Positions 7,284-16,375 are shown, counted from the stretch's first letter. The stretch: DNA of 32,772 nucleotides from an uncultured Porphyromonadaceae bacterium (GCA_902461565.1 CABPYL010000038.1:1-32772); one strand, 5' to 3'. Notes: generated by a model not told the origin, from the sequence alone. Numbers and translations are program-made.

Positions 7284-10200
7284 CTATCGAGTTACCACAA
7301 TTTCGGCCTTGGGGGTGCTTCCGTAGCCCGATTCATTTGCAAGAATGACCCATGCCTGATACGGTCCCGGAAAAAGCCGGCGTCCTTCGCTATCGGTAAC
7401 GTCCCACGAGTAAGGGAAAGCACACCCATCCTTGCGGAACACAGTATTGCCGGTGCGGTCCACAACCACAAGCGTTCCGGTGCTCTCGGATGAATCAAGA
7501 CGGAACACGAGCTGGCTGCCGGCAGGATTGCCGCCCTCCACTTCGAGAGTTCCCTCGATACCAGGAGTACCGACAAGCGCCACAAGCGTCCGGGACGCAC
7601 TTTCGCCACCATTGCTCATCGCATCGACACGGATTTCATGACGTCCGAGCAGCATATTGCTCATAGGAATTTCCAGACGCGCGAGGCCGTCATCGCCAAA
7701 ACGGAGAGCACCACGCAGGTCGGGTCGGCGGTCGTTGCCATCGACAGTTACGGAGAGGCCTCCGCGAATACCGGCGTTACCTGTAGCGATACCAGTAGCG
7801 GGCTGACGGAGGGTCAGCATGACGGTAAAATCAGGTCCGACTGTGCCTGGAGCGATATAATCTTCGGGACTGATGCAGAAATCGACAATCTCGGGCGCGG
7901 AAAGATCGGTAGTATTGTTCTCTGGTGCTGTATCGGCCAGATTTACGGTAAGCAACGGCGCAGCGGCGCAACTGAATGTCTCAGCATCTGTAGCGGTAAC
8001 AACAACACGTTTGGCGCCGCCTTCTAAAGGTTCGGGGAGCACAATTTCACCCGAGAACTCTCCGTTTACCACTGTCAGACCATATTCGGCAAGAAGATTC
8101 TCGTCGCACGAAACTTCAACCGACTTGCCGTCCTCAGCGCTGCGCGTAAAAGTTTTCAGAACCGACGGACTGTCGTACACCTCCACAAGCACACTGCCGT
8201 TAAAACCCTCTACGGCGTTGCCGTCGGCATCGCGCACAGCACCTGATATTTTCGTAGAGACAAGAGGCTGTATAGCACTACTATCCATGCTTATATCAAT
8301 AGTGTAGCCGGGAACTGCAAGAGGCAATGCGGGATCGCCACAATAGTTATAACAGAGGGTGTTATTGCCCAAAGTTCCGCCCATTCCGTTGAAGCACAAA
8401 GCATTGCGCGCATCGCGCAGCAGGTCGGCGCCTGTGGTTCCGGGCTTTGCATTGCAATAACTTCCGGCAAGGGCGATACTGAAAAGCCTGTTGGGGTCGA
8501 TGTATACCTTACGCGAAGATGTTATCACACCCATACCGCCACCGTCGGCCTTCATTATAAGTTTTTCGGCCATAGAATGACGCTCGCGGTCGAAAGGAAA
8601 AATCTCGCACGAGGCAAACACTATCAGCGGAAGGTTATCGTATGTATGCGAGTCTATAAAACTGGTGGTATACAGATATTCGCCTGTAAGACTGGACGGC
8701 GTACCGTGCCCGGCATAATAGAACAGCCCCTGACCGCGGGCAAGTGCCCGCGATATTTTTCTTGTGGCCTCCTTCTCGGGATAGCCCTCCCAGGGATAGA
8801 GAAGATTATCGGCGCGCGATATTGTAACAGCTCTGTTTACAGCAGAGATGGTATTTACAAAATCCTCGCTGTGGTCGAAATGCAGACGGTAATCGCCGTC
8901 GTCGCTAAACTTAAGCACGCGCATAAAAGCCGCGGCAGAGGGCGCCTTGAGCAACCACGCACGCGACTTTTCATTTATGCGGCGCGCTATTCCTGCGTCG
9001 GTAGCGGGAATACGGCCGACGCTTACATTCATTCGCGCACTTGTGATACGGGCCGGATCGAAATCATCGGCCAGCATGCCGAAGTATTGGTCGGAAACGT
9101 AGTTGGACGATACTTCGCGGGCTTGCTCGTAACTTTCGCACTCGTAGCACACAAGATTGTCGGCAGGATCATTGACCAGAAAGCGGTTGTCGTAGGACGA
9201 CGGGCCGTAGAGGAGTACATATTTCAGTCGACCTGGCTGACGGTCATACAGCATCTTGATGAACCGGCGCAGAGCCGCCGGCGTACGCACGCCCGACGAA
9301 AATTCGTTGAATATCAAATCCTGGCATACCACCGATACATCAAGACCCTGGAGGTCGCGATGGATTTCGGCAAGTTCTCCGGCAGGCTCAAGGAGCGACT
9401 GAGTGGTAATTATCAGCATTTCCGGAGTATCATGGCCATGCAGATTCTGCGGCGGCACCTCGCCTGCATAACGCACACTCCGGTGCGCGGCGGCGGCATT
9501 GAAAGCAACAACGCGCGGCACAGTTGTATGGCCGGCAAGAGTACCACGGGCAGAACCTTCCTCAGCATCAAGTTCAAGAACGATGTTCCGCGCATCTGTC
9601 GGATCGGTTATATCCCAGACGACGGTATTTTCGTCCGCACCAGTAAGACGGAACCCGTACGATGCCGCAGATCCCGGCATATTCATTATCAGTTCACTGC
9701 CTGAAAGCGTATTATATCGTGGATATATCACATAAACCTTATCTATGGCGGCATAAGAACCCGCGAACGCTTCCGGAAGAATAATATCCACCGACACAAG
9801 TGCATCGGAAAGAGAGCCCTCGGCGGCTGCCGTAAAACGGGCGTCGCCGTAGGCATCCACAAACAGACGGGTGGAAATGGAATTGGTAGCGCTTGAGCGT
9901 GGATTGGAGTTTATAACGTTCACGCAGGATGGAAATTCCATGCCTAAGCGCACCGAGGCCGAAGTATTCACCGCCGCATCGTAGCGCAGAAAAACCATAG
10001 CCGAAGGTCTATCCTCGGCATAATCCTTGACATGAAACGTAAATGTCTCTCGTTCTCCGGACTTTAATTGTTTACCGTGGTAGAATACACTTCCCTGGCC
10101 TGGGTTCTGCACCTCACGTTCTATAAGATGCAGTGCATAGTGGGTGGTGGAAAATGTCTGACCTTCGGTATAAGGCACCGTAGCCATAGTGCGGTCTTCA

Positions 10201-10616
10201 CCGGTGGCTGCAAGAAAATATACGCCTTTGGTATCGTAATAGCAACGCTCGAGATCAGCCGAAGTACTGCTATTCACAGTCGCGCGCACGTCGCTTTCGG
10301 CATAGAAAAGAATACGGCCGTCTGCTGACACCATCGACGGTGCCTGCACAAGGTCATCGGGAAATACGCCGAAAAGATTTGTGGATGCAGCAACAGCACC
10401 CGTACCGTATACCCGTACGGCCGAGGCATCGGGAAAACCCCATTGCGCAAGCTCATCGGGAGTAATCTGGTAAATACCGGTTGTATCGGCTTCGATCTTC
10501 ACCCAGTGGCCCGATGCCAACCTGGATTCACCGGCATAATACGATACGACTAACGCCTGCGCCGAAAAGGCAGCAGACACTACCGCGGCAGATGCCAAAA
10601 GGAGAGACTTATACAT
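7284..10616 (-). CDS. PorU-like C25 peptidase (paralog next to porV)
   Basis: PorU is the gingipain-family (C25) sortase that cleaves the C-terminal domain of T9SS cargo at the cell surface. This 1110-residue protein has a signal peptide, an N-terminal SRLASGHWVKIEADTTGIYQI domain typical of PorU, a C25 core, and a C-terminal FlgD-like Ig segment (SWDVTDSEGRRLFPGPYQAW). The catalytic pair is His 637 in YYAGHG and Cys 670 in FASCEIF. Length and layout match the second PorU-like gene at 12050-15460, but the sequences are clearly diverged. It follows the FAH-like gene by 8 nt and precedes porV, the classic porU-porV order. Which paralog is the housekeeping sortase is not decided by sequence alone. 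Confidence 0.85.
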   Translation of the reverse strand: MYKSLLLASAAVVSAAFSAQALVVSYYAGESRLASGHWVKIEADTTGIYQITPDELAQWGFPDASAVRVYGTGAVAASTNLFGVFPDDLVQAPSMVSADGRILFYAESDVRATVNSSTSADLERCYYDTKGVYFLAATGEDRTMATVPYTEGQTFSTTHYALHLIEREVQNPGQGSVFYHGKQLKSGERETFTFHVKDYAEDRPSAMVFLRYDAAVNTSASVRLGMEFPSCVNVINSNPRSSATNSISTRLFVDAYGDARFTAAAEGSLSDALVSVDIILPEAFAGSYAAIDKVYVIYPRYNTLSGSELIMNMPGSAASYGFRLTGADENTVVWDITDPTDARNIVLELDAEEGSARGTLAGHTTVPRVVAFNAAAAHRSVRYAGEVPPQNLHGHDTPEMLIITTQSLLEPAGELAEIHRDLQGLDVSVVCQDLIFNEFSSGVRTPAALRRFIKMLYDRQPGRLKYVLLYGPSSYDNRFLVNDPADNLVCYECESYEQAREVSSNYVSDQYFGMLADDFDPARITSARMNVSVGRIPATDAGIARRINEKSRAWLLKAPSAAAFMRVLKFSDDGDYRLHFDHSEDFVNTISAVNRAVTISRADNLLYPWEGYPEKEATRKISRALARGQGLFYYAGHGTPSSLTGEYLYTTSFIDSHTYDNLPLIVFASCEIFPFDRERHSMAEKLIMKADGGGMGVITSSRKVYIDPNRLFSIALAGSYCNAKPGTTGADLLRDARNALCFNGMGGTLGNNTLCYNYCGDPALPLAVPGYTIDISMDSSAIQPLVSTKISGAVRDADGNAVEGFNGSVLVEVYDSPSVLKTFTRSAEDGKSVEVSCDENLLAEYGLTVVNGEFSGEIVLPEPLEGGAKRVVVTATDAETFSCAAAPLLTVNLADTAPENNTTDLSAPEIVDFCISPEDYIAPGTVGPDFTVMLTLRQPATGIATGNAGIRGGLSVTVDGNDRRPDLRGALRFGDDGLARLEIPMSNMLLGRHEIRVDAMSNGGESASRTLVALVGTPGIEGTLEVEGGNPAGSQLVFRLDSSESTGTLVVVDRTGNTVFRKDGCAFPYSWDVTDSEGRRLFPGPYQAWVILANESGYGSTPKAEIVVTR

Positions 10617-10624
10617 TCATCGGT

Positions 10625-11200
10625 TTATTTTATTCTTACTGACAAGGAAGGTATATCTGAAAAGGTGGCGACGACTGTTGTGTTCGGCACAGGGGCGCCA
10701 AGCTCAACGGCAGCGTCGCGGAGGATGATTATATCACCGTTTTTCAGCGTCATTGACTGGGATACGTACGACACGATTTCGTTTAACCGCAATTTATCGA
10801 GGCAGACAGCTATCTCGCCGTCCAGCGACACCGATTCATCGCCGCGGAGCGGGCGACGCGTTACGTTCAGGGTAAATTCGTTTCCTGCCTGTTCCACCTG
10901 CACCCATTCTCCCGGAGCGACGGCACGGTCGCGGAAAAGGGGCGGCATGCAATCGGAAGCAGGATGCGCAGGTGTAAGCAGATGAACAGCGGCTATGGCA
11001 TCATAATGGCGGGAGGCATGTACCACGGGAATATGAAGTCCCAGACGGCTTATGCGCACTGCCACAGTTACGCAGGTGATCCATTCATCAACAGGCTGCT
11101 GTATAAACACCGGTTCTCCTACGCGCAGAATAGCAGAATCGGCTCCGGGCGATATGCAGGGACGTTCGTCGATACCTGCGCGTATACTCAGAATCTTCAT
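10625..11200 (-). CDS. Degenerate FAH-fold protein, probable pseudoenzyme
   Basis: The 191-residue protein aligns by eye with the short fumarylacetoacetate-hydrolase family of Bacteroidetes: SAILRVGEPVFI, VAVRISRLGLHIPVVHASRHYDAIAAV, and LRLNEIVSYVSQSMTLKNGDIIIL all have counterparts. The parts that make the active site are gone. The E-x-E metal ligands (normally E-x-E-L-V-V before the RICRLG segment) read CVTVAV, the following DFTARD is replaced by HLLTPAHPAS, and the TGTPAGVG loop by LRDAAVELG. The frame is intact and its first 4 nt overlap the rex stop, so it is translated rather than decaying freely. A binding or structural role in place of catalysis is inferred. Confidence 0.65.
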   Translation of the reverse strand: MKILSIRAGIDERPCISPGADSAILRVGEPVFIQQPVDEWITCVTVAVRISRLGLHIPVVHASRHYDAIAAVHLLTPAHPASDCMPPLFRDRAVAPGEWVQVEQAGNEFTLNVTRRPLRGDESVSLDGEIAVCLDKLRLNEIVSYVSQSMTLKNGDIIILRDAAVELGAPVPNTTVVATFSDIPSLSVRIK

Positions 11201-11850
11201 TCGTCCAATGCGCTCAGGCGGTTGTACATAACCGCAAGATGTGAGTATATGGATGTATTTGCTATAACCATGCCTTCCGGCACACGGATGTGCGAGGGAG
11301 TGAAATTCCAGATGGCCTTCACACCAGCGTCGGCCAGCCGGTCGCTCACACTCTGCGCACTCTCGAAAGGAACGGCAAGAATGCCGATGCGCGCTCCAAA
11401 ACGTGCTACGAGTTCAGCGGCGCAGTCGGGATGAAAAATTTCCACACCGCAGATTTTTGTGCCTATCAGAGACGGATTATTGTCGATGCCGGCAACGATG
11501 TTGAGGCCGTAGCGCTGCAGACCTGAATCGGCAATCAGGGCCGCACCGAGGCTACCCACCCCCACAATTATGGCATTGTGGCGAGATCGGAACCCGAGAA
11601 ACGACGAGAGCTTGTCCTCCAGAGCCACAACGAGGTACCCTATGCGCGTTTTCCCGCGGATACCCAAGAACGAAAGGTCCTTGGCAATCTGAGAGGTATC
11701 CACATTCAGGGCCTCGGCTATGCGTGTTGTGGAAACATACTCCACGCCGGATGCAACGAGCGTGGAAACATAAGCGAGGTACCAGGGCAGGCGCCTTAGC
11801 GTAGGTTCGGGAAGTTGTGGTTTATCTATGGGAGAATTCTTATCTGTCAT
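11197..11850 (-). CDS. rex: Redox-sensing transcriptional repressor Rex
   Basis: Rex senses the NADH/NAD+ ratio and releases its operators when NADH rises. The 217-residue product has an N-terminal winged helix (TLRRLPWYLAYVSTL, VSTTRIAEALNVDTSQIAKDLSFLG) and a Rossmann domain with the dinucleotide motif VGVGSLGAAL followed by NIVAGIDNNPSLIGTKICGVEI, as in the family. Length is normal. It is the first gene of a cluster with a degenerate FAH protein, a PorU-like peptidase, porV and ispF, and its stop overlaps the next start. The start codon sits 8 nt after a TATCTTTG box and inside a long inverted repeat, which suggests autoregulation. Confidence 0.95.
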   Translation of the reverse strand: MTDKNSPIDKPQLPEPTLRRLPWYLAYVSTLVASGVEYVSTTRIAEALNVDTSQIAKDLSFLGIRGKTRIGYLVVALEDKLSSFLGFRSRHNAIIVGVGSLGAALIADSGLQRYGLNIVAGIDNNPSLIGTKICGVEIFHPDCAAELVARFGARIGILAVPFESAQSVSDRLADAGVKAIWNFTPSHIRVPEGMVIANTSIYSHLAVMYNRLSALDE

Positions 11851-11875
11851 TGCGGATGCAAAGATACGAATTCTC
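11832..11875. promoter_or_regulatory. 14-bp-arm inverted repeat over the rex promoter and start
   Basis: Arms GAGAATTCTTATCT (11832-11845) and AGATACGAATTCTC (11862-11875) are inverted copies with one mismatch, separated by 16 bp. The repeat encloses the rex start codon and most of the TATCTTTG -7 box (11859-11866, minus). A transcript starting just after that box would lack the outer arm, so the repeat probably acts as DNA (an operator) and not as an RNA hairpin. Confidence 0.55.
11859..11866 (-). promoter_or_regulatory. -7 element of the rex promoter
   Basis: TATCTTTG on the minus strand, an exact TAnnTTTG match, lies 8 nt before the rex ATG. No good TTTG box lies 19-21 bp upstream. The rest of the 199-bp gap up to 12050 shows only short weak hairpins and no convincing terminator for the upstream gene. 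Confidence 0.5.
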
Positions 11876-12049
11876 TGCGAGAAAACGCTGAAGAAATGCT
11901 ATTTTTAGTCGCCATATTCAATTCGGAACTTATCCAAACAGTTTGATAAAACGTGGCGGCCCGTGAGTGATCCGGCAGCTTCCGACATGATTGGAAGTGC
12001 GACAGGCAATAGAGACACAGCCAATTCGTAGGATGATGTATACTCCACT

Positions 12050-15000
12050 CTACTGTGCGCTTACGGCGATGCGGCGCGAGGCCGTCTCGAAGCTGTTGCC
12101 GTCGCTGGTGATTGTGGCGCGGTACAGATAAATTCCCCGGCCCACACGACAGCCGGAGCCGTCGGTAAGGTCCCAGGTTACGGGCATCGTAAGGAACATA
12201 TCGCTGCGTCCCTCTACTGTGCGGCTCCATATCGGGCGTCCCAGCAGATTGTATATGGAAATTGTTACGGTTACCATATTGTCGGGCTGATTGTGACGCA
12301 GATAGAAGTTGGCCGTGGTGGATGCCGGGTTGGCATCGGAATACACATCGTAGATTTTCGGTGCAAGCGATTCCGCCACATTGAAATCAATGGATTGTTC
12401 GGCGGAATTGCCGGAGATATCCCATATACGGAAGGTGAGGCTGTGTGCACCGGGCTGCAGATCGTCCATCGGATAGTTCACCACACCGGACGGGCTGCCG
12501 TCCGACGCCGGGGTGTAGTAATTGGCAATACCGGTAAAAGTCTGTTTGCCGTCGAGGATAGCTATCATCTGATGGCCCACACCGGCATTTGACACATTTA
12601 TGCCCTCGTTGTCGCTTATGGCGGCGATGAGCATGGGGGACGTGTTTACAAAATCGCCGTTGCGGAAGTCTTCATGATTAAGAACAAGACTCTCGATAGC
12701 CGGCGCTACGGTATCGGGCACCTCTGGTTCGTGGAATCCATAGGCATAGAAACTGTTGCACAGACCGGTTGCCTCGGTATCGTCGTTGATGTCGTAGGCA
12801 AAGAGCGCCAGCGTGGCGGGCCGGAAGTTCTGCGAAATCTCCTGAGGCATGGCAACCTCGAGAGTGAAGCGGCCGTCCTTCACGATTGCCGAACCGGTGA
12901 AAATGCGTTCGCCATGCGTCTCGTAAGTATCTTCCTTGCCGTCATCACCGTTGGCACGGGTGGTAACAGAATATTCCGCATCAAAAATATCGGCAAGTAG
13001 CACGCCGTTGAATCCGGTGAGAATTTCTCCGAGGGGAGAGGTTACCACACCTGTGAACTTGCCTTTGCCGAGAGCCTCGAGGGTAGGCTGGGCGTCATCG
13101 GAAACCGATATGCCGTTAATGGAATCTATGCGGACCATATTGGAAGGCATGGCAAGAGGCAGGGCCGGGTCGCCGACAAAAACATAGCGCAGGCGGTTTT
13201 CGTCGGGATACGGACGGCTTGATTCGGTATAGCGGAGGTCGTTCTTGGCACGGCGGCAAATCTCGCCGGGCGTGAGCAGGCGCCCCTTGTCGTCGCGCTG
13301 AGCCAAAGCCCTGCCAAGAGCAAGCGACAGATAGCTGTTTTTGGCAATGAATACCGGGCGGACAGCGCTGAGCATGCCTATGGCTCCGCCGTAACGCTCC
13401 TTAAAAAGAATCTCGCCGCCGCTGACGTCGCTGCCGTCCAGTCGCAGGAAATCGCATGTGGCGGCATAGATGAAGGGCCAGTGCCGCAGATACATGTTGT
13501 TGAGGTCTACATACGACAGCTGATGCTCGTGCGTCCAACCGGTAGTGCTGGCATGGCCGATAAAGTTCCACCACACAACACCTTCTTCCAGATAACGGAA
13601 CATATCGGCGCGGGCCTGCGGATACTCGGAGCCTACAAGTTCGTAGGAATCCATGTACACTTTATTCACTAAGAACGGGTTATGCCCGGTAAAGCCTTTG
13701 ATTATATTCTCGCTGTCGGAAAGATGAACTCCCTGGTTGCCGTCATCGGCAAGAAACATGAAGCGCTGCTTCCAGCCGGTACGCAGAGCGCCCTTGGAAT
13801 ATTGGATAAGCTTGTCCACCACCTCACGGGCCTCGGTAACGCTCGTAACCGGGATACGGCCTATGGCGATACTCAGTTTGTCTATATCTGGACTGGATCC
13901 GGAATTATCTTCGAGCATTGCTGTGAAGTCGTCGGTAGTATAACCGGTATTGTCGGACACAGAAGTAGCCTCGGCTCGCGGCATCCACGACGGAATGGTG
14001 GGATACGACGGTGCTCCTGCCGTAAGGCGACGGTTGTCGAGCGTCGTCCGGGCCATCAGAATGGCATAACGCAACGGGCGTATACTGTCGGAACCTCGGT
14101 CATAAAGCATTTTAAAGAAGCGCCTTATACCGCCGGGATCAAGCGTACCCGAAGAAAATTCATTATATATGGCATCGGGCGTAACCACAGCCACCTTGAG
14201 GGAGTCCGGTCCGGAAGCGTGCATGTCGGCGATACGCCGGGCATCGTCGGTATACGCCGACGGAGCCACAATGACCATATCGAGGTCGCTCAGTGCATGA
14301 AGATTCTGATTGGATACCGTGCCGATAAGGGTCGGTTCGGGAATGGAAGCACCAGGAATCCAGGCGGCGTAACTGCGGCGACGGGTCGTCAAAGCCGTCC
14401 ACGACGCCTTGGAACCGGCAAGTGCGCCGTAATCCACCTCCACAATATCCATCGGATCGGTAACATCCCAGACAACAGGCGTCTTACCGCCGACATCAAG
14501 ACTCAGACTGCGGTCAGCGGTACTGAAACACAGATAACCCGAAGAGGGTATGCGCAGATACCGCTCGTAGTTTAGCGCGAGGTAGTTGAGATATGCCGCT
14601 TTTGGTGTCGTGCTCGCATTAAGAGTTATTGCGATATCCAGACGCGCCCCGGGTGTTTCGGGCATAGAAAATGAAGCGCGCCCGAGATTCACAGAGCCAT
14701 TTACGTGTTCGCCGGTGGTGGCGCTGATGCGGAACGATGAGTTTGTGGGTATCGCCTCGGAACCCACAGTAAAGGAAAGCGAAGCCCCGGCGGAGGACAT
14801 GTTGCTGACAAAAGACGACAAGAACCATCCACGTCCGCCACCGACAGCATCGGTGATATCAAATGATATTGTGCGGCTGCGGTCATATCGGAAATCCTCG
14901 CCCAGCAGCAGCGGACCGGCCTCGCCCGGAACGGGCACGCGCTCCAGCTCGTGCTGTGCAAAAGCCATATACGTCTCGGAAGGCGTCCCGTTTAGCGGCA

Positions 15001-15460
15001 GCGATTGCTTTTCGATACCGTTGAAAACCTCGCCGTCCTCAGCGATACCTATAAAGTAGTAACCGGCCGAAGAATAGTCGTTCTGGCGGTAATAATAGTA
15101 TCCTGCCTGACTGCTTTCGGTCCACACGCCTGCGCCGACACCATAGAAAACGATACCGCGGTCAGTTGTAACAGTCTGCACTATCGGCAGATCGTCGATA
15201 TAATTGGAACGGGACAGGATGTCGCTCTGCCGGCGGCCTCCGTAACCGCGTACAACAACTTTAGACACATCCGTGAACCCCCACGAACGCAGACGCGACG
15301 GTGTAAGGATGTAAAGGCCATCTTCGGGCACTAAAATCTTTACCCAGCGTCCCGATGCCAGCACACTGTTTTCTGCATATGTATCTGCGGGAAAAGCCAA
15401 AGACCTTTCCGGAAACACGATCAGGATTAAAAGTGATAATATGAGGTAGAAATGCTTCAT
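12050..15460 (-). CDS. porU: Type IX secretion system sortase PorU (C25 peptidase)
   Basis: The 1136-residue protein has the PorU layout: signal peptide (start MKHFYLILSLLILIVF), an N-terminal NSVLASGRWVKILVPEDGLYIL domain, a C25 core, Ig-like regions, and a FlgD-like C-terminus (VTISIYNLLGRPIW, then WDLTDGSGCRVGRGIYLYRA). The catalytic His 636 is in FIGHAS and Cys 669 in AATCDF. The C-terminal segment matches canonical PorU better than the paralog at 7284-10616 does, but only that paralog is next to porV. The start at 15460 gives the signal peptide; a frame-extension of ten residues lacks one. It lies 53 nt after the GH25 gene with no promoter seen between them. Confidence 0.88.
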   Translation of the reverse strand: MKHFYLILSLLILIVFPERSLAFPADTYAENSVLASGRWVKILVPEDGLYILTPSRLRSWGFTDVSKVVVRGYGGRRQSDILSRSNYIDDLPIVQTVTTDRGIVFYGVGAGVWTESSQAGYYYYRQNDYSSAGYYFIGIAEDGEVFNGIEKQSLPLNGTPSETYMAFAQHELERVPVPGEAGPLLLGEDFRYDRSRTISFDITDAVGGGRGWFLSSFVSNMSSAGASLSFTVGSEAIPTNSSFRISATTGEHVNGSVNLGRASFSMPETPGARLDIAITLNASTTPKAAYLNYLALNYERYLRIPSSGYLCFSTADRSLSLDVGGKTPVVWDVTDPMDIVEVDYGALAGSKASWTALTTRRRSYAAWIPGASIPEPTLIGTVSNQNLHALSDLDMVIVAPSAYTDDARRIADMHASGPDSLKVAVVTPDAIYNEFSSGTLDPGGIRRFFKMLYDRGSDSIRPLRYAILMARTTLDNRRLTAGAPSYPTIPSWMPRAEATSVSDNTGYTTDDFTAMLEDNSGSSPDIDKLSIAIGRIPVTSVTEAREVVDKLIQYSKGALRTGWKQRFMFLADDGNQGVHLSDSENIIKGFTGHNPFLVNKVYMDSYELVGSEYPQARADMFRYLEEGVVWWNFIGHASTTGWTHEHQLSYVDLNNMYLRHWPFIYAATCDFLRLDGSDVSGGEILFKERYGGAIGMLSAVRPVFIAKNSYLSLALGRALAQRDDKGRLLTPGEICRRAKNDLRYTESSRPYPDENRLRYVFVGDPALPLAMPSNMVRIDSINGISVSDDAQPTLEALGKGKFTGVVTSPLGEILTGFNGVLLADIFDAEYSVTTRANGDDGKEDTYETHGERIFTGSAIVKDGRFTLEVAMPQEISQNFRPATLALFAYDINDDTEATGLCNSFYAYGFHEPEVPDTVAPAIESLVLNHEDFRNGDFVNTSPMLIAAISDNEGINVSNAGVGHQMIAILDGKQTFTGIANYYTPASDGSPSGVVNYPMDDLQPGAHSLTFRIWDISGNSAEQSIDFNVAESLAPKIYDVYSDANPASTTANFYLRHNQPDNMVTVTISIYNLLGRPIWSRTVEGRSDMFLTMPVTWDLTDGSGCRVGRGIYLYRATITSDGNSFETASRRIAVSAQ

Positions 15461-15513
15461 AATGAGGAGTCTCCCAGCATTGCAGCACAAAATGCGCGCA
15501 ATCGGACATTATA

Positions 15514-16272
15514 TTAACGCCCCACGCCACGTATTATTGTGCCACCGATGCTGTCGAGCCACTGGTTCCATCGGTCGCGGCTGCCGTTGAAAGTGTTCAT
15601 GTCCACGTTGCCTTTCACACCCGGCACACTCGCACAGTGGCTGTGTTGCCACATAAGCCATTTGCGGCGCGACACAGGCGGATCGGTGAACGAACATACC
15701 CACAGCGGAATATCGCTGAAGTGTCCGCGCAGAAAACGGGCCTCGCCGTTCTTGTTGGTATATATCATCACCGGGCCATAGAACGCAGCGAGCATGGCCA
15801 CCATACTTTCCAGACGCTCCCTTATCAGCTCGGTGGACAATTCGGCAGTATTGCCCCACTCCTCTACATCAACGGCGACGGGTAGATCCAGGCTACAGCC
15901 GGATATATCGTCGAGAAACAAAGCGGCCTGCCGGGTGCCGTCGCAGTCGAACCGGAAGAAATGATATGCCCCCACCTTCAGACCCGCGCGCTTTGCGGCC
16001 AGATAGTTGCGCATGAAAGCCGGATCGTGGAAACTTGTACCCTCTGTAGCTTTCAGATATACAAAGTCCACACCCGCGGCAGCGATACTGTCAAAATCAG
16101 GCACGCCGTTATGCGAGGAAATATCCAGCCCGACGACAGGATAGCGACTTCGATCGACATCGACATGCGACCGACGGTCGCCAAGCACCCTCATGCCGGC
16201 AACGGCAAGCACCAGAAGTCCCGTGGCCGCCACAATCGCAATAGCAAAGCTCTTCGCCGTCGAGTTATTCAT
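15514..16272 (-). CDS. GH25 family lysozyme, membrane-anchored
   Basis: GH25 enzymes cleave the N-acetylmuramic acid to N-acetylglucosamine bond of peptidoglycan. The 252-residue product has one N-terminal membrane or uncleaved signal segment (about residues 8-28), then a GH25 barrel: VVGLDISSHNGVPDF with the catalytic-region Asp, YLKATEGTSFHDPAF, VGAYHFFRF, and VAVDVEEW with the acidic pair. WQHSHCASVPGVKGNVDMNTFNG is the usual C-terminal strand. I chose the ATG at 16272, 8 nt after a TATCTTTG box, over one at 16293. It is followed by the PorU gene. It may serve wall remodelling in the periplasm; its physiological role is not shown. Confidence 0.9.
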   Translation of the reverse strand: MNNSTAKSFAIAIVAATGLLVLAVAGMRVLGDRRSHVDVDRSRYPVVGLDISSHNGVPDFDSIAAAGVDFVYLKATEGTSFHDPAFMRNYLAAKRAGLKVGAYHFFRFDCDGTRQAALFLDDISGCSLDLPVAVDVEEWGNTAELSTELIRERLESMVAMLAAFYGPVMIYTNKNGEARFLRGHFSDIPLWVCSFTDPPVSRRKWLMWQHSHCASVPGVKGNVDMNTFNGSRDRWNQWLDSIGGTIIRGVGR

Positions 16273-16280
16273 ATCAGAGA

Positions 16281-16311
16281 CAAAGATAACCAAAAACCGC
16301 GAAACAGCAAC
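16281..16311 (-). promoter_or_regulatory. Promoter of the GH25 gene
   Basis: TATCTTTG at 16281-16288 (minus) matches the -7 consensus exactly; GTTG at 16308-16311, 19 bp upstream, is one base from TTTG. The start codon follows after 8 nt, leaving almost no leader. Confidence 0.5.
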
Positions 16312-16335
16312 GTATTATTATTTTTTCCTCTAAAT

Positions 16336-16366
16336 TTTTACATTCTGCAAGAATTTATTAATTTTG
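16336..16366 (+). promoter_or_regulatory. Promoter of the DUF1846 gene
   Basis: TAATTTTG at 16359-16366 matches the -7 consensus; 19 bp upstream stands TTTT, one base from TTTG. The ATG follows 9 nt after the box, so the transcript would be nearly leaderless. Confidence 0.45.
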
Positions 16367-16375
16367 CAATCCGTT

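Noticed and set aside
8577..9704. 375-residue plus-strand open frame
   Set aside because: It is antisense to the PorU-like gene, including its catalytic core, and looks like composition-driven noise.
11931..11948. TATC-AAAC/GTTT-GATA stem as a terminator for the PorU gene
   Set aside because: The stem is short and AT-rich with a bulge and is not followed by a T-run on the minus strand.
11847..12230. Minus-strand frame between rex and the PorU gene, possible extra gene or frameshifted PorU end
   Set aside because: It overlaps the PorU C-terminus in another frame, while PorU itself ends naturally after its FlgD-like domain; no sign of a frameshift.
13682..14575. 297-residue plus-strand open frame
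   Set aside because: It is antisense to the second PorU-like gene and has no recognisable domain.
16364..16366. In-frame TTG as an alternative start of the DUF1846 gene
   Set aside because: It lies inside the -7 promoter box, so it would not be part of the transcript; the ATG at 16376 is better.
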